Position numbers and translations under genes: made by a program
The notes under the pieces: model-generated
The model's input: only the letters and a program-made list of their open reading frames with translations
What the model was told of the DNA's origin: nothing
Database searches by the model: none
From: an uncultured Lachnospiraceae bacterium
GTDB lineage: Bacteria > Bacillota_A > Clostridia > Lachnospirales > Lachnospiraceae
Direction: 5' to 3'
DNA: 13,437 nucleotides
NCBI GenBank assembly: GCA_947175285.1
Contig: CAMWMM010000075.1
Span: forward strand, 1-13,437
Part shown: positions 7,106 through 13,437 of the stretch, piece after piece
Layout of the letters: the number at the start of each line of letters is the position of its first letter
Numbering within the stretch: the stretch's first letter is position 1

Positions 7106-8320
7106 CTAAATACATTTTACAGGAATCAATTTATTTCTGCTGTCTAATGGCATTACCATAGGCGTCATGCAGATAATAGCGCCTTCTCCAATTATTTCAG
7201 GCAGATTATTTAGTACGCTGAAATTTTTTAAAGCGTTTTTTCCGGGATCCGCGCTTTTTTTTATTTCAATAGGATATAGCGTTCCGTTATCCAGAATCAT
7301 TAAGTCTATTTCCTTGCCGTTATTATCACGATAATAAAAAAGACGGCTTCTGACATCAATTCCATGATTTACATAGCCTTTGATAATCTCTGATATGACA
7401 TAGTTCTCAAACATTGCCCCTGCCATGGCGGATAACTCTAATGCTTTTGGATTATTCCATAAAGAAAGATAACAGGCAAGTCCTGTATCCATGAAGTATA
7501 ACTTAGGCCGTTTGATGATTCGCTTTATCGTATTTCCGGAATATGGAGACAGCATATAGACAAGACCGGAAGATACTAAGATTGATAACCAGTTGTCTGC
7601 TGTTTTACGGTCGATTTCAATATCTTTTGCCATGTCAGTCAGATTTACTTCCTGTCCGGCTCTTGCTGCGGCACAAGATATAAATTTCAGGAATTTTGAT
7701 TCGTCCTTTATGGTGATGAAATCACGAATATCACGTTCCAGATAGGTTTGCATATATGCGCCGAAATAATCCTCCGGAAGTAATTCGGAGTCCGTTATGA
7801 GCCGTGGCATTCCGCCGCGATATATTTTTTCAAAAATAGCAGTAACAGTATCGTCTGATTCTGTCACGTTAATCTTATTTGGAAGAAATGGCGATGATTC
7901 CGTACCTTCAATTTCGGCTCTTGACAGAGAGTACATAGATAGAATGCCAACCCTGCCCGCCAACGATTCGCTTACATTTTTCATCATATGGAACATCTGT
8001 GATCCGGTTAGATAATACATTCCGTTTTTGTTTGCCCGGTCTGTTCGTATTTTGATATAAGGTAATAATTCTGTTGCATATTGTATTTCATCAATAATAA
8101 GCGGCGGCTGGTATTGCTGTAAAAAAAGTTCAGGATCCTCTTTGGCAAGACTCCTTACCCGGGGATAGTCAAGTGTAACATACTGAATTTGCTCATTTTC
8201 TGCTTTTAGCTGGTTTAGGAGTGTTGTTTTTCCTACCTGTCTTGCGCCGCATACCATAACAACAGGAAAATGTTCTGATAAATATTTTAATTTGGATTCC
8301 ATAATGCGGTGGATATACAT
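7106..8320 (-). CDS. AAA+ ATPase with DUF4143-type C-terminal domain (COG1373-like)
   Basis: A 404-residue predicted ATPase. The N-terminal AAA domain has Walker A GARQVGKTT (25-33), Walker B LIIDEIQ (74-80), a sensor-like YYLTGSQ (102-108) and an arginine in LAGRVG (Arg123). A helical, winged-helix-like middle (about 205-260) follows. The C-terminal part has a restriction-endonuclease-like pattern: Glu305 (FENYV), Asp339 (KEIDL), Glu352 and Lys354 (IEIKKS). The family is common in anaerobes and archaea, often scattered and multi-copy; its cellular role is not established. The start ATG at 8320 is 6 bases after a perfect AAAGGAGG (8327-8334). It stands alone on the minus strand between metK and dnaE with its own strong promoter, which suggests an accessory, self-contained gene. 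Family assignment is firm; nuclease activity is only inferred from the residue pattern. Confidence 0.92.
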   Translation of the reverse strand: MYIHRIMESKLKYLSEHFPVVMVCGARQVGKTTLLNQLKAENEQIQYVTLDYPRVRSLAKEDPELFLQQYQPPLIIDEIQYATELLPYIKIRTDRANKNGMYYLTGSQMFHMMKNVSESLAGRVGILSMYSLSRAEIEGTESSPFLPNKINVTESDDTVTAIFEKIYRGGMPRLITDSELLPEDYFGAYMQTYLERDIRDFITIKDESKFLKFISCAAARAGQEVNLTDMAKDIEIDRKTADNWLSILVSSGLVYMLSPYSGNTIKRIIKRPKLYFMDTGLACYLSLWNNPKALELSAMAGAMFENYVISEIIKGYVNHGIDVRSRLFYYRDNNGKEIDLMILDNGTLYPIEIKKSADPGKNALKNFSVLNNLPEIIGEGAIICMTPMVMPLDSRNKLIPVKCI

Positions 8321-8334
8321 AAAAAACCTCCTTT

Positions 8335-8367
8335 ATACAAAAAAGGAATTGGATTCCCTTTTTGTAT
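8335..8367. promoter_or_regulatory. Dyad overlapping the ATPase promoter start (candidate operator)
   Basis: Arms 8335-8349 and 8353-8367 are complementary over 15 bases with one mismatch, around a TGG centre. On the minus strand the dyad begins inside the -10 box, covers the predicted start (near 8359) and ends at the ribosome binding site. It could be a repressor operator in DNA or a hairpin in the leader. No specific regulator can be named. Confidence 0.5.
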
Positions 8368-8394
8368 TATATCCATTTTGCGCGTATTTATCAA
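8366..8394 (-). promoter_or_regulatory. Strong predicted sigma-A promoter of the ATPase gene
   Basis: On the minus strand TTGATA (8389-8394) and a perfect TATAAT (8366-8371) are exactly 17 bases apart. The predicted start near 8359 leaves a leader of about 39 bases. Confidence 0.8.
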
Positions 8395-8437
8395 GGAGCG
8401 CTTTCAAAAGGCGGTTCTCTTTTTTTGCAAAATACGG

Positions 8438-8443
8438 TATAAT
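8438..8443 (+). promoter_or_regulatory. Predicted -10 element for the 8520-9062 gene (and perhaps dnaE)
   Basis: Perfect TATAAT at 8438-8443. The best-spaced -35 candidate (TTCTCT, 8415-8420) is poor, so the promoter may be weak or need an activator. Transcription would start close to 8450, inside the first leader hairpin. Confidence 0.45.
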
Positions 8444-8444
8444 A

Positions 8445-8516
8445 AACTCAAGCCTGATGGCTTGAGTTACAAGAATTGCTACGCAATTCTTGCTGCTTAC
8501 CCAAAAAGGAGAAGCA
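8445..8516 (+). promoter_or_regulatory. Leader with three consecutive hairpins, the last one framing the ribosome binding site
   Basis: Hairpin 1: AACTCAAGCC (8445-8454) / GGCTTGAGTT (8459-8468), 10 bp with a TGAT loop. Hairpin 2: CAAGAATTGC (8470-8479) / GCAATTCTTG (8483-8492), 10 bp with a TAC loop. Hairpin 3: TGCTT (8494-8498) / AAGCA (8512-8516), a short stem whose loop holds AAAAAGGAG. None has a T-run after it, so these are not ordinary terminators. They may affect translation or mRNA stability, or be a dispersed palindromic repeat. Pairing is seen; role is unknown. Confidence 0.55.
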
Positions 8517-8519
8517 CGC

Positions 8520-9062
8520 ATGAAGAAAACCAAATTTGAGTTTATGGTTATTGCTGCTGTTGTTTTAGGCATTATTCTGCGTATTTATTCGGATGTGAAA
8601 TTGGAAATGATAGTAAATACGGATGGAAGAACAGTAGAGAGCGCAGATGTCATTTATGATGAACTGGGAATTGATGTTAGTATGATAGAAAAGATAGGCT
8701 TTGTATCGGGCGTTAAATACAGTATTATTGATGACAAGATTGGACAGGTACGTTTTCGTTATAGAGGAAGAAAATATTATCTGCAAACTACCAAGGAGCA
8801 ATTAAGATTCGAGGAAATAAATGGTACTAAGAGTAAGTCATGGTGCGGAACGACATTGTCATCCGAAGATGGAGAGTATCTGACAGGTATTGAATGGATG
8901 GATTTAGAAGGGGGCGGCGGTGTTGTAGTATGGAGATGGTATGGTATCAGGTTCTTTTTAATCAGTTCGAAAAGTGCAATGTCTATCGGTTCGCCTTATA
9001 ATATAATCACAGACTGTACTTATTACCAGCCGGCGTTCGAACAGCAGACAACAGAAGAGTAA
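8520..9062 (+). CDS. Hypothetical membrane-anchored or secreted protein
   Basis: I do not recognise a family. 180 residues: a basic start (MKKTKFEF), a hydrophobic helix at about 8-23, then a soluble part presumably outside the membrane. The soluble part has alternating short strands (KYSIIDDKIGQVRFRYRGRKYYLQTT at about 66-91, and GVVVWRWYGIRFFLISS at 134-150), which suggests a small beta-rich domain. A pair of Cys residues (109 and 166) is present, with no lipobox. The ATG at 8520 has AAGGAG 8 bases upstream. A TTG 30 bases earlier is in frame but lies in a hairpin arm and is unlikely. The gene is 59 bases upstream of dnaE with no terminator between, so the two may share a transcript. The stacked-hairpin leader and the neighbouring ATPase suggest an accessory insertion, but this is inference. 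Confidence 0.75.
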   Translation: MKKTKFEFMVIAAVVLGIILRIYSDVKLEMIVNTDGRTVESADVIYDELGIDVSMIEKIGFVSGVKYSIIDDKIGQVRFRYRGRKYYLQTTKEQLRFEEINGTKSKSWCGTTLSSEDGEYLTGIEWMDLEGGGGVVVWRWYGIRFFLISSKSAMSIGSPYNIITDCTYYQPAFEQQTTEE

Positions 9063-9121
9063 CGGTCGCACTTTTATGGAAACATATTTAGGAAATCAGC
9101 AAGAGAAACGGAGAATCAAAC

Positions 9122-12100
9122 ATGGCTTTTACACACCTCCACGTCCACACGGAATACAGCCTTTTGGACGGCTCCAATAAAATAAAAGAATATGTAAAAC
9201 GGGTCAAAGAACTCGGCATGGACAGCGCGGCGATTACCGACCACGGTGTGATGTACGGCGTTATTGATTTTTATAAAGCGGCAAAAGAAGCAGGCATCAA
9301 ACCGGTGATTGGCTGCGAGGTTTATGTTGCGCCTAATTCCCGTTTTGATAAAGAGACAGTCGGGGGAGAGGACAGATATTACCATCTTGTTCTTTTGGCG
9401 GAAAATAATACCGGCTATCAGAATTTGACTAAGATAGTCAGCCGCGGTTTTACGGAAGGATACTATTACAGACCCCGTGTGGATATGGAAGTGCTGCAGG
9501 AGTTTCATGAGGGGATTATTGCGCTTTCCGCGTGCCTTGCGGGTGAAGTGCAGCGTTATATTCAGAAGGGAATGATAGAAGAAGCAAAGAAAACCGCAAG
9601 GAAATATGAAGACTGCTTCGGTAAAGGGAATTTCTTTCTGGAATTGCAGGATCATGGTATTCCTGCACAGAAAATGGTAAATACGGCGCTTTTAAATATC
9701 AGTAAGGAACTGGACATCCCATTAGTGGTGACAAACGATGTCCACTATACGTATGCGGAAGATGAAAAATCCCACGATATCCTGCTCTGTTTACAAACCG
9801 GAAAGAAGCTTGCGGATGAAGACCGTATGCGCTATGAGGGCGGGCAGTATTATGTCAAGAGTGAAGAAGAGATGAAAGGTCTTTTTCCGTATGCATGGGA
9901 AGCGGTGGAAAATACACAGCGGATTGCCGACAGATGCAATGTGGAAATTGAGTTTGGTGTCTATAAAGTGCCGCACTATGATGTGCCGGACGGGCAGGAT
10001 TCTTGGGAATTTTTGAACGAGTTGTGTGATAAGGGCTTAAAACAGCGGTATCCGGAGGATGACGGTACTCTGCGGGAGAGGATGGATTATGAGCTGGATA
10101 TCATAAAGACAATGGGTTTTGTCGATTATTTCCTGATTGTGTGGGATTATATCAATTACTGCAGGGAGAACGGTATTGCGGTCGGTCCCGGACGTGGTTC
10201 GGCAGCAGGCAGTATCGTTTCCTATTGTCTGAAAATCACGGATATTGACCCGATTAAGTATAACCTTCTGTTTGAACGGTTCCTGAATCCGGAGCGTGTT
10301 TCCATGCCGGATATTGACGTGGATTTCTGCTTTGAGCGCAGGCAGGAAGTAATTGAATATGTAGGCAGAAAATATGGTGCGGATAAAGTAGTGCAGATTG
10401 TGACTTTTGGTACGATGGCAGCTAAGGGCGTTATCCGTGACGTAGGGCGCGTCATGGATTTGCCCTATGCTTATGTGGATTCAATTGCCAAAATGGTTCC
10501 GAAAGAATTAAATATCACAATAGACAAGGCATTGGAAATAAACCCTGAATTTAAAAGTCTGTATATGGGAGACGAGCAGGTACATGAACTGATTGATATG
10601 GCGAAACGGCTAGAAGGATTGCCGAGACATACCTCCACTCATGCAGCCGGAGTAGTTATTTGTCCCGATTCGGCGGAAGAATTTGTGCCGCTTTCCAGAG
10701 GCGCAGACGGTTCCATCAATACACAGTTTCCCATGACGACCATAGAGGAACTGGGACTTTTGAAGATGGACTTTTTGGGTCTGCGTACACTGACTGTCAT
10801 TCAGAATGCAGTGGAGTTAGTGGAAAAAAGCACAGGCGTGAAACTGGATATGGACAACATTGATTACAATGATGCGGCGGTGCTTGCCTCAATTGGCACA
10901 GGAAGAACCGACGGCGTGTTCCAGCTTGAAAGCGGCGGTATGAAAAACTTTATGAAAGAGTTAAAGCCGCAGAGTTTAGAGGACGTTATTGCCGGTATTT
11001 CCCTGTATCGTCCGGGACCGATGGATTTTATTCCCAAATATATTAAAGGAAAAAATAACGCCGATTCCATTACGTATGACTGCCCGCAGTTAGAGCCGAT
11101 TTTGTCACCGACTTACGGCTGTATTGTCTATCAGGAGCAGGTTATGCAGATTGTGCGGGAACTGGGCGGTTACACGATGGGGAGAAGTGATTTGGTGCGC
11201 CGTGCCATGAGTAAAAAGAAACAGCATGTCATGGAGCAGGAGCGGAAGAATTTTACTTACGGCAATCCGGATGAGGGCGTGCCGGGGTGTGTGGCAAACG
11301 GGATTGATGCGCAGATAGCAGATCATATTTATGATACGATGATGGATTTTGCCAAATATGCTTTTAATAAATCTCATGCGGCATGTTATGCTGTCGTTTC
11401 TTATCAGACAGCTTATTTGAAATATTATCACCCGGTAGAGTTTATGGCGGCGCTTTTGACTTCTGTTATTGATTTTCCGACAAAAGTGTCAGAATATATT
11501 ATGGCATGCAGAAGTATGAATATCGAGATTTTACCGCCGGATATCAATGAGGGAGAAATAGGCTTTTCCGTTTCGGGAAATGCCATCCGCTATGCTCTGA
11601 CGGCAATTAAAAGCGTGGGACGTCCGGTCATTGAAATTGTAGTAGAAGAGAGAAAAAGACGGGGACCTTATTCAAACTTGAAAGATTTCATTACCCGTAT
11701 GGCGGATAAGGAAATCAATAAACGTGCGGTAGAGAATTTTATTAAAGCGGGCGCATTAGACAGTCTGGGCGGTACGAGAAAACAGTTCATGAGCGTATAT
11801 GTGCAGATTTTAGAGAGTATTCATCAGGATAAAAAGAACAATATGGCAGGGCAGATTTCACTGTTTGATATTGCCGGAGAGGAGGAAAAAGAAGATTATG
11901 AAATCAAACTTCCTCCGGTGGGTGAATATTCTAAAGAAATGAAGCTGAGTTTTGAAAAAGAAGTTCTCGGCATTTATGTCAGCGGACATCCGATGGAGGA
12001 ATACCAGGACATTTGGCAAAAAAATATTACAAACACGACAACAGATTTCCTCTTGGATGAAGAAACTGACATGACTGTCGTAAAAGATGGACAGCCGGTG

Positions 12101-12571
12101 ACAATCGGCGGCATTATTTCAGATAAAAGACTGAAATATACGAAAAATGAAAAGGTCATGGCATTTTTACAGTTGGAAGATATGCTCGGTTCCGTTGAGG
12201 TAATCGTTTTCCCAAGGGACTACGAGAAAAATTCAGATAAACTCACAGAAGACAGAAAAGTGTTTATCAAAGGCAGAGTGTCTGCGGAAGACGAAAAAGA
12301 TGCTAAGTTAATCTGTGAGAAAATCACTGCTTTCGAGGAAATTCCGAAAAAATTATGGATTAAATTTCCGACCAAGGAGCTTTTTGAGGAAAAAGAGGAG
12401 GAACTTATGGCGTCCCTCCATGATTCGGAAGGAAAAGACAGTGTTGTCATTTATATTGAGACTCCCAAAGCGATGAAAACTTTACCTCCGAATCAAAACG
12501 TTAATGCAGACAGCGATTTGATTGACAGACTGGAAGCACTGTACGGAAAGGAAAATATCAGAGTCGTATAA
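9122..12571 (+). CDS. dnaE: DNA polymerase III alpha subunit (C-family replicative polymerase)
   Basis: A 1149-residue C-family DNA polymerase, the catalytic subunit of chromosomal replication (Firmicutes normally use it with PolC). Domains in order: PHP domain (1 to about 270), polymerase core (palm about 280-560, with GPGRGSAAGS at 355-364), fingers (about 560-830, including SLYRPGPMDFIPKYI and FNKSHAACYAVVSYQTAYLK), helix-hairpin-helix (about 830-900), an OB fold (about 993-1072) and a C-terminal tail. Catalytic Asp399 and Asp401 (PDIDVDF) and Asp550 (LLKMDFLGLRTL) are present. QISLF at 911-915 fits the internal sliding-clamp motif. The PHP metal ligands look complete (His7, His9, Asp40-His41, Glu66, His88, Cys138, Asp206, His208). 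The start ATG at 9122 follows GGAGA by 7 bases and gives the standard MAFTHLHVHTEYSLLDG. pfkA follows, a common clostridial neighbour. Confidence 0.97.
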   Translation: MAFTHLHVHTEYSLLDGSNKIKEYVKRVKELGMDSAAITDHGVMYGVIDFYKAAKEAGIKPVIGCEVYVAPNSRFDKETVGGEDRYYHLVLLAENNTGYQNLTKIVSRGFTEGYYYRPRVDMEVLQEFHEGIIALSACLAGEVQRYIQKGMIEEAKKTARKYEDCFGKGNFFLELQDHGIPAQKMVNTALLNISKELDIPLVVTNDVHYTYAEDEKSHDILLCLQTGKKLADEDRMRYEGGQYYVKSEEEMKGLFPYAWEAVENTQRIADRCNVEIEFGVYKVPHYDVPDGQDSWEFLNELCDKGLKQRYPEDDGTLRERMDYELDIIKTMGFVDYFLIVWDYINYCRENGIAVGPGRGSAAGSIVSYCLKITDIDPIKYNLLFERFLNPERVSMPDIDVDFCFERRQEVIEYVGRKYGADKVVQIVTFGTMAAKGVIRDVGRVMDLPYAYVDSIAKMVPKELNITIDKALEINPEFKSLYMGDEQVHELIDMAKRLEGLPRHTSTHAAGVVICPDSAEEFVPLSRGADGSINTQFPMTTIEELGLLKMDFLGLRTLTVIQNAVELVEKSTGVKLDMDNIDYNDAAVLASIGTGRTDGVFQLESGGMKNFMKELKPQSLEDVIAGISLYRPGPMDFIPKYIKGKNNADSITYDCPQLEPILSPTYGCIVYQEQVMQIVRELGGYTMGRSDLVRRAMSKKKQHVMEQERKNFTYGNPDEGVPGCVANGIDAQIADHIYDTMMDFAKYAFNKSHAACYAVVSYQTAYLKYYHPVEFMAALLTSVIDFPTKVSEYIMACRSMNIEILPPDINEGEIGFSVSGNAIRYALTAIKSVGRPVIEIVVEERKRRGPYSNLKDFITRMADKEINKRAVENFIKAGALDSLGGTRKQFMSVYVQILESIHQDKKNNMAGQISLFDIAGEEEKEDYEIKLPPVGEYSKEMKLSFEKEVLGIYVSGHPMEEYQDIWQKNITNTTTDFLLDEETDMTVVKDGQPVTIGGIISDKRLKYTKNEKVMAFLQLEDMLGSVEVIVFPRDYEKNSDKLTEDRKVFIKGRVSAEDEKDAKLICEKITAFEEIPKKLWIKFPTKELFEEKEEELMASLHDSEGKDSVVIYIETPKAMKTLPPNQNVNADSDLIDRLEALYGKENIRVV

Positions 12572-12609
12572 ATATCATACAATCTGTTTCCGGAAAATAT
12601 GAAAAAATA

Positions 12610-12638
12610 TTGAAAACCCTCTGTAATTAAGGTAAAAT
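12610..12638 (+). promoter_or_regulatory. Predicted sigma-A promoter of pfkA
   Basis: TTGAAA (12610-12615) and TAAAAT (12633-12638), exactly 17 bases apart. The start near 12645 gives a leader of about 38 bases. No convincing terminator was seen between dnaE and this promoter, so readthrough is possible. Confidence 0.65.
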
Positions 12639-12682
12639 AAAAGCGGTTGGTTATTTTGACCTATGGGAAAGGATGTGGGGAT

Positions 12683-13437
12683 ATGGCAAAAGAAATTAAG
12701 ACAATAGGCGTTTTAACAAGCGGCGGCGATGCTCCGGGTATGAATGCCGCAATTCGTGCAGTTGTCAGAAAAGCGATAGCGAACGGGGTTAAGGTTAAAG
12801 GTGTTAAAAAAGGTTATCAGGGTCTTATGAACGAAGAAATTATAGACATGGAGAAATGGCATGTAGCCGATACAATTCAGCGCGGCGGTACCATTCTCGG
12901 AACGGCACGTTGTATGGAGATGTGTACGGAAGAGGGACAGCAGAAAGCGGTTGATGTCTGCCGTAAACATAATATTGACGGACTTGTTGTCATCGGCGGA
13001 GACGGTTCCTACCGCGGTGCGCAGGCGCTTTCCAGACTGGGAATCAATACGATTGGAATACCGGGAACGATAGATTTGGATATTGCCTGCTCAGAGTATA
13101 CGATTGGTTTTGACACGGCAATCAATACGGCAATGGAAGCGATTGATAAAGTACGTGATACATCCTCATCCCATGAAAGATGCAGTATCATTGAGGTTAT
13201 GGGAAGAAACGCAGGCTATATTGCACTTTGGTGCGGTATCGCCAATGGTGCGGAAGATATTCTTCTGCCTGAGAAATATGACTATAACGAGCAGGGAATC
13301 ATCAATAATATTATTGCTAACAGAAAACGCGGTAAGACGCATCATATTATTATCAATGCAGAGGGAATCGGACATTCCACTTCCATGGCAAGGCGTATTG
13401 AAGCCGCTACCGGTATTGAAACAAGAGCAACGATTTT
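12683..13437 (+). CDS. pfkA: ATP-dependent 6-phosphofructokinase (3' end outside window)
   Basis: Phosphorylates fructose 6-phosphate to fructose 1,6-bisphosphate, the committed step of glycolysis. The first 251 residues are visible, against about 320-330 for the family. Motifs: nucleotide-binding [14 protein letters not shown] (12-25), catalytic-site GTAR (73-76), GGDGS (105-109), PGTIDLD (127-133), EVMGRNAGY (171-179) and NAEG (225-228). Gly108 in GGDGS and Gly128 before TID indicate use of ATP; pyrophosphate-dependent enzymes usually carry Asp and Lys there. Two positions are unusual against Escherichia coli PfkA: the TIDND motif reads TIDLD (Leu132), and the residue matching allosteric Arg54 is Lys58. 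The catalytic Asp131 is kept. The ATG at 12683 has AAAGG about 10 bases upstream. Own promoter at 12610-12638. Confidence 0.95.
   Translation, partial: MAKEIKTIGVLTSGGDAPGMNAAIRAVVRKAIANGVKVKGVKKGYQGLMNEEIIDMEKWHVADTIQRGGTILGTARCMEMCTEEGQQKAVDVCRKHNIDGLVVIGGDGSYRGAQALSRLGINTIGIPGTIDLDIACSEYTIGFDTAINTAMEAIDKVRDTSSSHERCSIIEVMGRNAGYIALWCGIANGAEDILLPEKYDYNEQGIINNIIANRKRGKTHHIIINAEGIGHSTSMARRIEAATGIETRATI

Noticed and set aside
8490..8519. TTG start giving a 10-residue extension to the 8520-9062 protein
   Set aside because: The TTG is in the 3' arm of a perfect hairpin, and the strong AAGGAG lies between it and the ATG at 8520, properly spaced for the ATG.
9116..9655. 179-codon open frame on the minus strand
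   Set aside because: It lies fully antisense to the conserved PHP region of dnaE, has no ribosome binding site or promoter, and its translation has no recognisable domain. It is a shadow of codon bias in dnaE.
12580..12612. Possible terminator between dnaE and pfkA
   Set aside because: Only a weak AATAT/ATATT pairing and an AT-rich stretch are seen, with no GC-rich stem and no T-run.
1..13437. CRISPR arrays, tRNA or rRNA genes, insertion sequences, attachment sites
   Set aside because: No regularly spaced repeats, cloverleaf-like sequences, transposase or integrase motifs, or paired terminal repeats were seen on either strand. The only tandem repeat is the two-copy 42-bp unit at the left edge.

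Overview
The window looks like the chromosome of a Gram-positive anaerobe of the class Clostridia, most likely the family Lachnospiraceae. The reasons are moderate GC content, AGGAGG-type ribosome binding sites, sigma-A promoters of the TTGACA-17-TATAAT type, an S-box (SAM-I) riboswitch in front of metK, a LysM/G5/M23 cell-wall protein, and dnaE followed directly by pfkA. The taxon is inferred from protein style and gene order; there is no rRNA in the window.

Layout. (1) 1-411: the end of an unrecognised coiled-coil, C-terminally membrane-anchored protein whose visible N-terminus carries a 42-bp tandem duplication. (2) 466-1086: a flavin reductase-like protein, converging on dinB (DNA polymerase IV, minus strand, 1121-2353). 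Two adjacent palindromes at the junction probably terminate the two genes. (3) 2354-2521: a divergent promoter region with a near-ideal WalR-type tandem site (TGTTAC-N5-TGTTAC) in front of a cell-wall M23 endopeptidase gene (2522-4090). (4) 4290-5582: murA on its own promoter. (5) 5589-5813: promoter, SAM-I riboswitch and intrinsic terminator controlling metK (5847-7055). (6) 7106-8320, minus strand: an AAA+ ATPase with a DUF4143-type C-terminal half, possibly accessory, with its own strong promoter and an overlapping dyad. (7) 8445-9062: a small membrane-anchored or secreted protein of unknown function preceded by stacked hairpins. (8) 9122-12571: dnaE. (9) 12683 to the right edge: pfkA, truncated by the window.

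Most of the window is housekeeping: peptidoglycan precursor synthesis (MurA) next to wall remodelling (M23 protein), SAM synthesis under SAM feedback, replication (DnaE), translesion synthesis (DinB) and glycolysis (PfkA). The parts that look most accessory are 7106-8320 and 8445-9062, between metK and dnaE. I see no CRISPR array, tRNA, rRNA, insertion sequence or prophage gene, and no clear new multi-gene system. The best leads are regulatory: the WalR-like box, the dyad on the ATPase promoter, the hairpin leader at 8445-8516, and the palindrome that doubles as the end of the flavin reductase gene.
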